Origin: Bacillota bacterium
GTDB lineage: Bacteria; Bacillota_I; Bacilli_A; RF39; UBA660
Direction of reading: 5' to 3'
Assembly (NCBI GenBank): GCA_003149915.1
Contig: QAMK01000005.1
Span: forward strand, 1-41,322
DNA length: 41,322 nucleotides
This document shows positions 1 to 8,195 of the stretch, piece after piece (positions within the stretch are counted from its first letter, which is position 1; each line of letters starts with the position of its first letter). The translations under genes were made by a program, and so were the position numbers. The notes under the pieces were generated by a model. It saw only the letters and a list, made by a program, of their open reading frames with translations, was not told the DNA's origin and did no database searches.

Positions 1-386
1 ATTACCTTTCTTTTTAAATCTACTTTTATATTTTCGTACTTTGTTCCTTTATAAGTACTCGTAATATAATTTGTTCGATAACTTCTTTTAGAACCATACT
101 TCCCTTTGAATTTTGGATCATTATTTTGATGCCTAAAATAACGGTTAAAGGCATCGTCTAAATCAAACAAACTACACCTCAAACTACAAGAGTCCACCTC
201 CTTTAAAAATGGGTATTCTGGATATAAATTCGGTAACTCTTTTATCATATCAAAACCAGTTAAATGTTCTTCTTTTCTTTTTTCTAGATAATGGTTATAA
301 ACGAATCTTGTGCAGCCAAAAGTTTTTTGAATCATAATAATCTGCTGCTTGTTTGGATACATTCGAAACTGATAACTTTTATACAT
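1..386 (-). CDS. tnpB: TnpB-type transposon protein, N-terminal fragment
   Basis: This frame runs off the left edge of the window; 128 codons are visible without a stop. It opens with MYKSYQFRMYPNKQQ, followed by KTFGCTRFVYNHYLEKR and, near residue 100, DPKFKGKYGSKRSYRTNYI. This is the classic N-terminal region of TnpB (OrfB) of IS200/IS605- or IS607-type elements. The family is an RNA-guided endonuclease related to Cas12; its RuvC-like catalytic part would lie beyond the edge. The ATG at 386 follows an AGGAGGT site (401-407, complement) with a somewhat long 14-base spacing. No tnpA is visible. Family assignment is firm; element type and whether the gene is intact are unknown. Confidence 0.85.
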   Translation of the reverse strand, partial: MYKSYQFRMYPNKQQIIMIQKTFGCTRFVYNHYLEKRKEEHLTGFDMIKELPNLYPEYPFLKEVDSCSLRCSLFDLDDAFNRYFRHQNNDPKFKGKYGSKRSYRTNYITSTYKGTKYENIKVDLKRKV

Positions 387-428
387 ATGAATGCTATCAC
401 ACCTCCTTTTTCGTTCACAGTTAACAAG

Positions 429-457
429 AATATATCAAACAAATGTATGATAGTCAA
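429..457 (-). promoter_or_regulatory. promoter of the TnpB gene
   Basis: On the complement, TTGACT (452-457) and TATATT (429-434) are separated by exactly 17 bases and point at the TnpB gene. The match to a housekeeping sigma promoter is good. Confidence 0.6.
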
Positions 458-534
458 GTAAAATATAAATTTTTTTGATATTTTTCCATTCCGATACGCT
501 TTTTCTCATATGCGAAGCAATTTCCTAGTATATA

Positions 535-569
535 AAAAACAATTCAATCACTTCGGTTGAATTGTTTTT
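535..569 (-). terminator. intrinsic terminator of the metallopeptidase operon
   Basis: A perfect 13-bp stem (535-547 with 557-569) with a 9-base loop, ending in a T-run on the complement. The loop contains the TGA stop of the metallopeptidase gene (548-550). It also separates that operon from the TnpB element. Confidence 0.75.
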
Positions 570-1249
570 ATTAGTCGCTTTCCTCTTTGTTTTTCTTTAC
601 TACGATTCTCCAAATACTTACGATTGACGTAAGAAACTAAATCAGTACTTTCCTGCGATGGATGTTCACTTGCATAATACTCTGCAAAAGAATCAGCAAA
701 TAACTCACGTCCTACATAGTAAATTTCTTCCGAATCATGGCCAATTTGTCGTAAAATACGAAAAATTTCGGAATCTCTACTAATATCAAACGTAGCATCT
801 AACATATGAGCAAACTCATGATAGACAATAGAAGATACGGTATCCGTTTCTAAAACAGGATTATGCTTGCGAATTTGAGCAATCAGAGAAACCAATTCTT
901 CTTTCGTACAAGAAGAAAGACATGCTCCAAGACAAAAACAGTGCTTAACTTTCTTTCCTTCCCGCCAATGATAAATCGTCATTGGATTTTTCGTGTCCGT
1001 ACGAGATGATTGAATAGATTCTTGAATTTCTTTTATCTTTCGCCAAGTAGACTTCTTACCTTCTTGCATCCGACTAAAATAACGAAGTAAAAAATCCGAA
1101 TTGCCAATTGCCACAATCGATGCTTCCATATCGGGATACAACTCTAACATCGTCTGCAAACTAAGTGTAAGTTCGGAAAGTACCGGAAAATCAATACCAG
1201 AAAAATCAACATGAATAGAATGAAAGTTCATAGAAACCCTACCAATCAT
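548..1249 (-). CDS. putative zinc metallopeptidase (HExxH)
   Basis: A 233-residue cytoplasmic-looking protein with YHEFAHMLD at residues 143-151, an HExxH zinc motif, followed about 35 residues later by RELFADSFAEYY (181-192), whose E182 is the likely third ligand. This arrangement is typical of small peptidase-like domains found in phage, toxin and accessory proteins; I cannot name the exact family. A cysteine cluster CFCLGACLSSC (104-114) precedes it and could bind a metal or be redox active. The start overlaps the stop of the upstream 353-residue gene by ATGA, so the two are translationally coupled. A second ATG at residue 7 is also possible. Peptidase activity is inferred from the motif only. 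Confidence 0.7.
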   Translation of the reverse strand: MIGRVSMNFHSIHVDFSGIDFPVLSELTLSLQTMLELYPDMEASIVAIGNSDFLLRYFSRMQEGKKSTWRKIKEIQESIQSSRTDTKNPMTIYHWREGKKVKHCFCLGACLSSCTKEELVSLIAQIRKHNPVLETDTVSSIVYHEFAHMLDATFDISRDSEIFRILRQIGHDSEEIYYVGRELFADSFAEYYASEHPSQESTDLVSYVNRKYLENRSKEKQRGKRLIKTIQPK

Positions 1250-2307
1250 TTTCCAGAATATGGATTCTTTGGAACCTTACGATAACTCTGCCTAGTTTCT
1301 TGACTTTGTTCCTTCTCACTAGAAAATCCAAGTTTCTCTAACGTCGGATTCACTTGTAGTAAAAAAACGTGTTTGATAATCTCAGACCTTGCTTCTTGAT
1401 AATCTCTGTTTGTTGCAAATCGAGACTCACCAATCATCAAATAAACAAAATCGTTATAGGTATTTGGATTTAATCCATCCACAGAATAATTATTATCACT
1501 GAGAAATTTAGGATCTACTTTGAAACCGTTACAGGCGAAATATTGGAATGACGTTATAAATTCAGTGGCTCCTAACGTTTTCATTTGCTTCACGAATTCT
1601 ACAAAGTGACATGCATACGTAACATCGTATTTTAGAAGTTTTTTGAAAATGGAAACCAATTTCTTATCATTCAAATCATTCGTATTGACGCCACGACCAG
1701 AATAAAAACTAGGCATGGCAACAAATCCAGACGTAGATAAAATATGATTCGCAAAATCGTAAGCAGGGACACGGTTCTTTAAGTAAGAGGATGCTCCTTC
1801 TCCCTTTAGATGATACAAATAGTTAAAAAACGTATTGCGTAATTCATGAATTTTAGAAAACTTAGGCTTTTGTTCCAATCTATCCATCGCAGAAACAATG
1901 GCCGCAATCTCTTCTTCACTCATCTGATTAAATGATCTTTTAGCAATCAAAAGTCCTAATACATCAACAGAGAAATTTGTATCGGAATAAACGGTATCTT
2001 TATCTCTCATGAAAAAACATGAGATTCTATTTTTAAAATAGTCGGATAAAAACTTAGATTGTAAAAAAGCCATACCACCTTTCGTATATTGATAGACGAA
2101 AGTTCCATTCGAATCGCGTCTTAAAAAAATATCGATAAATTCATCTCCACAATCATCAATGAAAGAATAAGAGACATTTTTCTTTCCTGCTAAACTTTGG
2201 TACATCTCAATAATTTCATGTTCCGTTTTCATCAAATCGATTTCTCTAGCACATTGTTCAAAAAATCCATCCCAATCATTAAAACTAGCTTGTCTTGATT
2301 CTGTCAT
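1246..2307 (-). CDS. hypothetical protein, 353 aa, coupled to a metallopeptidase
   Basis: I do not recognise this protein. It is soluble, mostly alpha-helical by composition, without signal peptide or membrane segment, and rich in aromatic residues and isolated cysteines. No catalytic motif stands out. The C-terminal about 25 residues (KEQSQETRQSYRKVPKNPYS) are polar and probably disordered. The ATG has a good AGGAAG site seven bases upstream, and a near-consensus promoter precedes it. It is the first gene of a two-gene operon; its stop overlaps the start of the HExxH peptidase gene, so it may be the partner, substrate or regulator of that peptidase (inference). Confidence 0.75.
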   Translation of the reverse strand: MTESRQASFNDWDGFFEQCAREIDLMKTEHEIIEMYQSLAGKKNVSYSFIDDCGDEFIDIFLRRDSNGTFVYQYTKGGMAFLQSKFLSDYFKNRISCFFMRDKDTVYSDTNFSVDVLGLLIAKRSFNQMSEEEIAAIVSAMDRLEQKPKFSKIHELRNTFFNYLYHLKGEGASSYLKNRVPAYDFANHILSTSGFVAMPSFYSGRGVNTNDLNDKKLVSIFKKLLKYDVTYACHFVEFVKQMKTLGATEFITSFQYFACNGFKVDPKFLSDNNYSVDGLNPNTYNDFVYLMIGESRFATNRDYQEARSEIIKHVFLLQVNPTLEKLGFSSEKEQSQETRQSYRKVPKNPYSGK

Positions 2308-2333
2308 AATACCGCTTCCTTTTTGTAATCGCT

Positions 2334-2362
2334 ATGATAACATAAACCGATTTCAAAGTCAA
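2334..2362 (-). promoter_or_regulatory. promoter of the unknown protein/peptidase operon
   Basis: On the complement TTGACT (2357-2362), a 17-base spacer and TATCAT (2334-2339). The -35 overlaps the T-run of the preceding terminator. Confidence 0.6.
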
Positions 2363-2381
2363 AAAAACTCCACTAGGAGTT
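2361..2381 (-). terminator. intrinsic terminator downstream of the coaD-DUF1653 genes
   Basis: AACTCC (2366-2371) and GGAGTT (2376-2381) with a 4-base loop, followed by seven T on the complement. It lies 75 bases beyond the DUF1653 gene. Confidence 0.65.
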
Positions 2382-2456
2382 CTTGTGTAAATTCATCTAG
2401 ATATAAAAATTCGTTTTCTTTATTTGCAAATAATAACTGATAAAACAATTGAAAAA

Positions 2457-2705
2457 TTATCCATGCCGTTTACTTAAAATGTTCTGAAGTTCAAATTTAT
2501 TTTCTTGTGTGACATCCGGATATTTTTCATGATTCACTTTTCCTAAAAAATCTTCTACCGGGCAAATCCATTGTTCTCCTTCTCCATACAAAGCGCGATA
2601 GACGACATATAGTCGTAAATCGTCCGCATTTTTTGCAATTCCTTCAACCAGATAATAATCTCCTTTAAAATGACGATAGACACCGTGAACTTTAATTTCT
2701 TCCAT
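2457..2705 (-). CDS. DUF1653 family protein
   Basis: An 82-residue protein matching the DUF1653 pattern throughout: VYRHFKGDYYLVEGIA near the start, LYVVYRALYGEGEQWICP in the middle, and KYPDVTQENKFE towards the end. The family is small, often stand-alone, and of unknown function; the fold is expected to be a small beta barrel. The start has AGGAAG nine bases upstream, and only two bases separate it from the upstream membrane-protein gene, so they are cotranscribed. Confidence 0.85.
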   Translation of the reverse strand: MEEIKVHGVYRHFKGDYYLVEGIAKNADDLRLYVVYRALYGEGEQWICPVEDFLGKVNHEKYPDVTQENKFELQNILSKRHG

Positions 2706-2707
2706 AT

Positions 2708-3262
2708 TTATAACTTCCTTTCTGAAGGCAAAACTTGAATATTAGAGTTTTTCTTTAATAAATAAGAATCCAGATGAAAAAATTGATTACCAACAATCCC
2801 AGTGGAATATGTAAGCAGTGAAAAATCCCCTTCTGTTGTAGAAATACAACAATATTCATTTTGGATTCCTCTACCATAATACTGATTTTGTATCGTTAAT
2901 GACTGAATATCTTGATAAGAAAAAACATAAACTTTCCCATCCAACAAAACAATCATAAAATTTTCTGTCAAGAAATAATCTTTTTCATTCCAAAAATCGA
3001 TGGTTCCTAATTTTGATAATAGTTTTTCATTTTTTAAATATTGATAAATCTTCTTTAAAGAAAAATAAACCTCAATACGTCCCAAAACTCCCACGAAAAA
3101 TAGAACATCACATAAAACTGCTAAATACCACGGAATCTCATAAAAATAGCAGATTGCCAATAAAACACATAAAATGATGATTGCTACTGCCACATAAACC
3201 CAAATATCAGCTTTTGCAATAGCAATATATTCCTCTATGCTCCGTTCTTTTTGTTTCGTCAC
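2708..3262 (-). CDS. membrane protein with C-terminal YcxB-like region
   Basis: 184 residues with two adjacent membrane segments (about 20-40 and 43-62) and a soluble C-terminal half. That half, with strands such as FMIVLLDGKVYVFSYQDIQSL, resembles the YcxB/PH-like domains common in Firmicutes membrane proteins; this match is by feel, not by alignment. The first codon is GTG with GGTGAT just upstream. It lies 48 bases after the MBL hydrolase gene and 2 bases before the DUF1653 gene. Function unknown. Confidence 0.7.
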   Translation of the reverse strand: MTKQKERSIEEYIAIAKADIWVYVAVAIIILCVLLAICYFYEIPWYLAVLCDVLFFVGVLGRIEVYFSLKKIYQYLKNEKLLSKLGTIDFWNEKDYFLTENFMIVLLDGKVYVFSYQDIQSLTIQNQYYGRGIQNEYCCISTTEGDFSLLTYSTGIVGNQFFHLDSYLLKKNSNIQVLPSERKL

Positions 3263-3310
3263 AAAATCACCAACTCTATTAAGAGTATATCACAAAACAA
3301 AGTTATCTTA

Positions 3311-4129
3311 TCACTTCAAAATAAGTTTCTTTCCCTCTTCTGCCGCTTCTGTATTAGAAAACACTCCTCTTGCTTCCATGACGTACTGTTCTTTAGAAAT
3401 CAAAGGCCAAAAATGAGTAAGCAGTAATTGATGGACGTTAGCATCTCTTGCAATCATGCCTGCTTCAAATGCAAACAAGTGCGTATCGCTACTTTTCACT
3501 TGCCCTTTTAAAAAGGTAGATTCGCAGATGAGTAAATTGGCATCTTTTGCAAATGTTGCAAGTGTATTTTTTAAATACCCGGTATCACTGGAGTACACGA
3601 CTTTGCAACTAGAGTCTTGTAACCGAATACTGTAAGTCGTTAAGGGATGAGGGTTCTGAGAAAATGACACTTCTAAATCATCAAATTTAATCTTTTGATT
3701 TTGTTTATAAGGAACGACTTTTAAGAATCCAATCGATTCTAAATTCATCACGAAATCGTAGTCGATAAGATGCTTTGTTACTGATCTACTAACACCCCAA
3801 CCCGCTTCATCGATGTAACTTTCATCCGTATGAATCACATCTCCTGCCGGAACGTAAACTTGAATCTTATTCGTAAGATATCCCAAACGATGAAACACAT
3901 ACGATAACTGGGCAATCGAAAGCAAATCACCATAGTGATCCGGATGAAGATGGCTAATGATAATAGTCATGTTTTGATAGTCTTCAGGCTGTAGATAGTT
4001 AGTAACACCGTTTCCACAATCCATTAAAATATTTTGGTCGTGATATTTGACTAAAAAACCAGGACACATATGTCCATCATAGCAAAAAGGAGATACCGTC
4101 CCTAGTGGAATAATAGAAAATGAACTCAT
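3311..4129 (-). CDS. MBL-fold metallohydrolase (RNase Z/phosphodiesterase-like)
   Basis: A 272-residue metallo-beta-lactamase-fold enzyme. Metal ligands are visible: HLHPDH at 60-65 (HxHxDH), H161 in NPHPL, D182 in YSSDTGY, and H239 in LLTHFWP. The pattern follows the RNase Z / YhfI-like branch, which hydrolyses phosphodiester bonds in tRNA 3' ends or small nucleotides. Length is slightly short for RNase Z, and the exosite arm is not evident, so a YhfI-like hydrolase is more likely. The start overlaps the coaD stop by ATGA, showing translational coupling. Confidence 0.85.
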   Translation of the reverse strand: MSSFSIIPLGTVSPFCYDGHMCPGFLVKYHDQNILMDCGNGVTNYLQPEDYQNMTIIISHLHPDHYGDLLSIAQLSYVFHRLGYLTNKIQVYVPAGDVIHTDESYIDEAGWGVSRSVTKHLIDYDFVMNLESIGFLKVVPYKQNQKIKFDDLEVSFSQNPHPLTTYSIRLQDSSCKVVYSSDTGYLKNTLATFAKDANLLICESTFLKGQVKSSDTHLFAFEAGMIARDANVHQLLLTHFWPLISKEQYVMEARGVFSNTEAAEEGKKLILK

Positions 4130-4617
4130 AAACTTCCTCTTTTCTTTAAAATCATTTGTGTTTGAACATAAGGATCTACATACTTAGAAATATCCTTATC
4201 TAAGGAAAAGACTTGCTTCACAGCAGAAGAGGAAACAAATTGATACTCTTGATCAGCAAACAAGCAAATAGTATTCACTCTTCCATTCGAAATATCTTTA
4301 TTAATTTGGGAAAGAGATACCTCATAATCATAATCACTAAAGCTGCGTAATCCACGAATAATTGCCTTACAATCGTATAACAATGCCAAATCAGCAGTAG
4401 CACCACTTCCTGTAACCACTTTCACTTTTTGATATTTTTCATACAAATGCTGAATCATAGCAACTCGTTCTTCTATTGAAAACATACCATTTATCTTAAG
4501 AGGATTTTGCAAAACGGCCACAATCACCTCATCAAAGAGCTCACTTGCTTGAGAAATAATGTTCATATGTCCCTTTGTAATTGGATCAAAACTACCTGGA
4601 TAAAGAACACTTGTCAT
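4126..4617 (-). CDS. coaD: phosphopantetheine adenylyltransferase
   Basis: CoaD transfers AMP from ATP to 4'-phosphopantetheine, the penultimate step of coenzyme A synthesis. The 163-residue length fits. The nucleotidyltransferase motif GSFDPITKGH is at 8-17 (catalytic H17), AIIRGLRSFSDYDYE at 85-99 contains the ATP-binding arginines, and FVSSSAVKQV at 127-136 is the ISSSxVRE-type loop, here with Lys134 where Arg is usual. It is coupled downstream to the MBL hydrolase gene and upstream to a tiny reading frame whose TGA overlaps the coaD ATG. Confidence 0.93.
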   Translation of the reverse strand: MTSVLYPGSFDPITKGHMNIISQASELFDEVIVAVLQNPLKINGMFSIEERVAMIQHLYEKYQKVKVVTGSGATADLALLYDCKAIIRGLRSFSDYDYEVSLSQINKDISNGRVNTICLFADQEYQFVSSSAVKQVFSLDKDISKYVDPYVQTQMILKKRGSL

Positions 4618-4655
4618 AGCTTTTCGCCTGCTCTTTGCAACGTTTCAATCAACAT
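4614..4655 (-). CDS. possible 13-codon leader peptide upstream of coaD
   Basis: ATG at 4655 with AGGAAG upstream starts a 13-codon frame (MLIETLQRAGEKL) that ends in TGA overlapping the coaD ATG. The coaD start itself has no clear Shine-Dalgarno site, so this frame may deliver ribosomes to coaD. A TATAAT box sits just upstream (4677-4682, complement). It could also be the remnant tail of a lost upstream gene. Confidence 0.4.
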   Translation of the reverse strand: MLIETLQRAGEKL

Positions 4656-4723
4656 AAAACCACTTCCTTTACTTGCATTATACAAAGAACTTGAATATAA
4701 TAAAAATACTTTATTTTCATGTC

Positions 4724-4746
4724 TATCATAACGTCTTGTTATGATA
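4724..4746. promoter_or_regulatory. perfect 9-bp palindrome in front of the LysR gene
   Basis: TATCATAAC (4724-4732), five bases, GTTATGATA (4738-4746). It ends at the ribosome-binding site of the LysR gene (AAGGAGG, 4746-4752) and lies between divergent genes. It fits an autoregulatory operator; as RNA it would form a hairpin masking the ribosome-binding site. Confidence 0.5.
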
Positions 4747-4756
4747 AGGAGGTCTC

Positions 4757-5668
4757 ATGAATATCGATTTAGAACTTTACCGAATCTTTGAAGCAGTAGC
4801 AAGAAACCAAAATATTACTAAAGCCGCTCAAGAACTTCATATTTCCCAACCCGCTATCAGTAAACGAATCCATACATTGGAGTCTCAATTAGGTGGAACT
4901 CTATTCATTCGAACCAAACGGGCAACGATACTGACAGAAGAAGGAAAAATATTCTATGAATACATTAAACAAGCCATGCAATATATCGCCAGTGCTGAAA
5001 ACAAATTTACAGAACTCGTCCACTTAGAAACAGGCCATATTAGAATCGGAACCAGTACGACTTTAACCAAAGAATTCTTAATTCCCTATTTAAAAAAATT
5101 TCATGAATCCTATCCTAAAATTCAAATCGATTTGGTTACAGAATTACCGGATGAGATGCTAAAAATGTTACGAAACGGTCTACTAGACATCGTTTTACTG
5201 AACTTAAATGGTAGAAAACAGGAAGAAGATATCGAAATCATAAAATGGAAAAAGATAAACGACTGCTTTGTAGCAAGCAACAAATATGCTAGTCTAAAAG
5301 AAAAAGAAATTTCCATTGCTGAATTAAACGACTATCCAATCATCTTACAAAGAAAGAATTCCAATACGAGAACATTTCTAGATGACTACTTAGAGAAAAA
5401 CCATCTTACCATTACTCCTAATATGGAAGTAGCCACGATATCGATGGCCATCGCACTAGCCAAAGCAGATTTTGGCATCGCGTATATTACCAAAGAGTAC
5501 GTAAAAAAAGAATTACACAATCAGGAATTATTTGAAATTCATACAAAGGAAAAAATTCCAAGCCGTTGGATTGGAATTGCTATTTCCAAAACACATCATC
5601 CGAGTTTTAGTACAAATCAGCTAATTATAGAAATGAAAGAAGGAAAAGAACATGACCAGAGAAGATAA
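4757..5668 (+). CDS. LysR family transcriptional regulator
   Basis: 303 residues with the LysR plan: winged helix-turn-helix at about 4-62 (ITKAAQELHISQPAISKRI, then GGTLFIRTKRATILTEEG), a linker helix, and a periplasmic-binding-like effector domain from about 92 (GHIRIGTSTTLTKEFLIPYL). ATG has an ideal AAGGAGG site. It overlaps the next gene by 17 bases, so the GNAT-like protein is the probable partner or target. A perfect palindrome sits over its leader. It is a paralogue of the second LysR gene in this window. Confidence 0.92.
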   Translation: MNIDLELYRIFEAVARNQNITKAAQELHISQPAISKRIHTLESQLGGTLFIRTKRATILTEEGKIFYEYIKQAMQYIASAENKFTELVHLETGHIRIGTSTTLTKEFLIPYLKKFHESYPKIQIDLVTELPDEMLKMLRNGLLDIVLLNLNGRKQEEDIEIIKWKKINDCFVASNKYASLKEKEISIAELNDYPIILQRKNSNTRTFLDDYLEKNHLTITPNMEVATISMAIALAKADFGIAYITKEYVKKELHNQELFEIHTKEKIPSRWIGIAISKTHHPSFSTNQLIIEMKEGKEHDQRR

Positions 5669-6221
5669 ATGGAAACAAAATTATATTGAAAATTTAGATT
5701 TACAAAATATCACTTGGCTCACCTTAGAAAAAGATGATTTTCTAGAATTTATCAATCAAAACTACTTCGATGAAGAATTAGGCGAATATGTAATAGGAGA
5801 AGATCCAGAAATCCCATTCGGAATGCATTATGTAGCAGACATTCAAAATCAAAGTACAAAATATTTATTAGGAATTGTCCCAAATTCGATTCAGAAATTC
5901 ACCATCGTAGCCGCTTGTATGTATCAAGAAAATTACCATTTCTTTACCAATCAAACGATGCCTACAACTTACATCATAACTGCCGAAACCAATCAGTATT
6001 TTCGCAAGATGGGATTATATCACCAACTTTGCGATGCCATCAGTCAAACGATCAATCCCCAAATACCTGTCGTATGTAGTAACGAATCGGAAGAAGGAAA
6101 AATCTGTCATACCTTCCAAACATTAAAAGAAACCTTAGAAAAAAACGGTTTTAAAAATTTAATCATTGCCGAAAAAGAACTCGATCAAAAACCGAAACAG
6201 TACCAAAAATTATTCCAATAA
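5652..6221 (+). CDS. GNAT-like acyltransferase-fold protein
   Basis: 189 residues, soluble. From about residue 80, strand KFTIVAACMYQ, then TTYIITAETNQYFRKMGLYHQLCDAI, then PVVCSNESEEG and a helix ending LEKNGFKNLIIAE: this succession resembles the N-acetyltransferase (GNAT) core, with QYFRKMGLYHQL in the place of the acetyl-CoA loop. The glycine-rich R/QxxGxG/A signature is not well preserved, so activity is uncertain. ATG is 17 bases inside the LysR gene, after AAGGAAAAG. Coexpressed with that regulator; ends at a strong terminator. Confidence 0.6.
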   Translation: MTREDKWKQNYIENLDLQNITWLTLEKDDFLEFINQNYFDEELGEYVIGEDPEIPFGMHYVADIQNQSTKYLLGIVPNSIQKFTIVAACMYQENYHFFTNQTMPTTYIITAETNQYFRKMGLYHQLCDAISQTINPQIPVVCSNESEEGKICHTFQTLKETLEKNGFKNLIIAEKELDQKPKQYQKLFQ

Positions 6222-6246
6222 AAAATTCTCATACGAGAATTTTTTT
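6221..6246. terminator. bidirectional intrinsic terminator
   Basis: A perfect 10-bp stem AAAAATTCTC/GAGAATTTTT with a 4-base loop and T-runs on both strands. It ends the LysR/GNAT operon and also the convergent gene that stops at 6245. Confidence 0.85.
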
Positions 6247-7012
6247 ATAATTTCTTAACAAGTACATTAGAGTTTGTCTTCTGCATGTTTTCTGCCAGTT
6301 CATCTGGCTTGATGCCATGGATATCGCAACCATTTTTTTCGGTATAGCGAGTAAACATCTGCGTTGCATCTGATAAAGCATCATCGAAACAAAATCCCCA
6401 TAATGTACCAATCGTATTCACAGTAGAGAAGCGAACAGGCGGATGAGAGCCAATCTTTCGATTTGGGATTGCTTGGAACAATTCTATATCGTTACAATTC
6501 TTAGCAACAAACAAAATACTTTTAGAAATTCCAACGCATTCACCAATTAGCACTGCAAAATCATCCATATAACAATTTCTTTGATTTCCAAAATGTTGAA
6601 ACACCTCTTCGCTAGCAAGAATCGTTACCTCTCCCTTACTACCCTTTTTGGAAGAAAGGATAACTGGAAACGTTTTTAACTGATACGTTTCTTCTCCTGA
6701 TTGATTGGCAACACTTTGAATTCCCTGCAATGCTACAATCGGATCTGTTAAAACTTCAGGACTTCGATAATCCTGTTTCATCAAATTGATACGTTTAGAA
6801 ATTTCTCGACAAACCGAATCAATATAATCCACTTTTGCTACAATTTGACGACCGAGTTCTTTTCTAGAATCTGTATTCTCTTCGTACTGGGCACGTAATT
6901 CCATAAGTTCTTGATACTCATGTCCCAGCAATTCAAAATCATCTTGACAAACTGCAATTCCATGGGCTAACCAATTAGCATTCCCCTTCATAATATCTGT
7001 AAATTGACTCAT
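6245..7012 (-). CDS. hypothetical protein, 255 aa
   Basis: No family recognised. The N-terminal 90 residues look like a helical bundle (LGHEYQELMELRAQYEE, RKELGRQIVAKVDYID), followed by a mixed alpha/beta half with scattered cysteines. No signal peptide or membrane segment. I start at the ATG at 7012, preceded by GAAGGAAGGGA; an open frame further upstream lacks a ribosome-binding site and would run into the neighbouring gene. It follows the BtaA-like gene with a terminator between. Function unknown. Confidence 0.7.
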   Translation of the reverse strand: MSQFTDIMKGNANWLAHGIAVCQDDFELLGHEYQELMELRAQYEENTDSRKELGRQIVAKVDYIDSVCREISKRINLMKQDYRSPEVLTDPIVALQGIQSVANQSGEETYQLKTFPVILSSKKGSKGEVTILASEEVFQHFGNQRNCYMDDFAVLIGECVGISKSILFVAKNCNDIELFQAIPNRKIGSHPPVRFSTVNTIGTLWGFCFDDALSDATQMFTRYTEKNGCDIHGIKPDELAENMQKTNSNVLVKKL

Positions 7013-7071
7013 ATAAACACATCCCTTCCTTCTCAGTATATCACAAAAAGAAAAAACAGCACTCTGAAAAC

Positions 7072-7101
7072 AAAAAAAGAAACGATTATTTTCGCTTCTT
7101 T
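7072..7101 (-). terminator. intrinsic terminator of the BtaA-like gene
   Basis: On the complement AAAGAAGCG pairs with CGTTTCTTT (one G-U pair) across an 8-base loop and is followed by a short T-run. It overlaps the end of the gene that stops at 7086. Confidence 0.55.
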
Positions 7102-8195
7102 GTATAAATGACAGTATCTCGATTATCAATTGGATTCAAAGTAAATGGTTTTACTTTTCCAGTCGCAAAGTCAAATTTCTGAGTAAATAATCCATTGAGA
7201 ATTGGTTCGACAGAACAAGTTTCTAAATCAAAATGACGATCTAACAAATCGTAAGTATGTTGATAAATCTCTAACGTTTTCTCCTCTTCTGGATTAGTGG
7301 AAACATAAGAGGATAACTTTTCTGGTCTAGCACCAAACCAATAATCTAACATCATGACACCACCCGGATTTAAATGGTTATCGTAAATATCTTTTACTTG
7401 TTTGATTTTAGTATGAAACTCCTCCACATCCGAATTACAATCTAGTTGATATATAAACAATAAAGTATTGCTAAAATCGATAAAATCAAACGTTTCAGAA
7501 GAAGACAAAATACCAGAAATAATATCTTCATTGGAAATCGCAATATCCGTTTTTGGTAAATTTTCCCTAACGGTATAATAACGACTTTTGTTTTTTAAAT
7601 AAGGAATCCCATAACGAAGTTTGGATAAATCGATACCAGGTCCTTTAAATAGATAATTTTTTAAATCTTCTTGCGGATTCATACCAAAAATCACATCCCA
7701 TGCATTTTGATAACACTCGTCCGCAATCGCTTGCTTCACAGTTTGGAAAACATCGTTCGATAAATACCGTTTAGAAGTATAATCCACTAAAAACTGATCG
7801 TACTCCTTAGGAGAGAGAGTCAATATACTTGCCCGTTTCAAATGATAGACAGCATTTTGTAAACGATTGACATCCCAGACGTGAATGGTACCGACGCCTT
7901 CTGCGACACACTCAAAAACATTATCGACGGAACCTAAAATGCTAGCGACATGATTAACATCCGTTGGCAATATCTTCCCGATGAAGCGTTGATTTTCAGT
8001 AGTGACAAGATATGGCTTGTCAAAGTATACTTCACCAAGATTTCCATTAATCACTGCTTGTAACTGTGCAGCGATTTCCGCACCTGGCTCATCTGATCTT
8101 AAAATGCGAATATCATTTTGTAGCATCTCTTTTAAAAAAGGCAATTCTGTTGAAATATCTTTCATCATTTTGATTAAATCGTTATCTTGTTTCAT
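7086..8195 (-). CDS. BtaA/DUF3419-like protein with methyltransferase-type fold
   Basis: 369 residues, soluble. The segment VAEGVGTIHVWDVNRLQNAVYHLKRASI-like (about residues 95-122), followed by LSPKEYDQFL, matches the way DUF3419/BtaA proteins read: an acidic residue at the end of strand 2 (VWDVN) for SAM binding, then QNA.....K. The usual glycine-rich first SAM loop is poorly kept. BtaA enzymes transfer the 3-amino-3-carboxypropyl group of SAM to diacylglycerol; related DUF3419 proteins are uncharacterised. Start ATG at 8195 follows GGGGGAT; earlier in-frame codons lack a ribosome-binding site. The assignment is tentative. Confidence 0.55.
   Translation of the reverse strand: MKQDNDLIKMMKDISTELPFLKEMLQNDIRILRSDEPGAEIAAQLQAVINGNLGEVYFDKPYLVTTENQRFIGKILPTDVNHVASILGSVDNVFECVAEGVGTIHVWDVNRLQNAVYHLKRASILTLSPKEYDQFLVDYTSKRYLSNDVFQTVKQAIADECYQNAWDVIFGMNPQEDLKNYLFKGPGIDLSKLRYGIPYLKNKSRYYTVRENLPKTDIAISNEDIISGILSSSETFDFIDFSNTLLFIYQLDCNSDVEEFHTKIKQVKDIYDNHLNPGGVMMLDYWFGARPEKLSSYVSTNPEEEKTLEIYQHTYDLLDRHFDLETCSVEPILNGLFTQKFDFATGKVKPFTLNPIDNRDTVIYTKKRK

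Noticed and set aside
7013..7129. N-terminal extension of the 255-residue protein to an earlier in-frame start
   Set aside because: It would be translated across the terminator of, and the end of, the neighbouring gene, without a ribosome-binding site; ATG 7012 has one.
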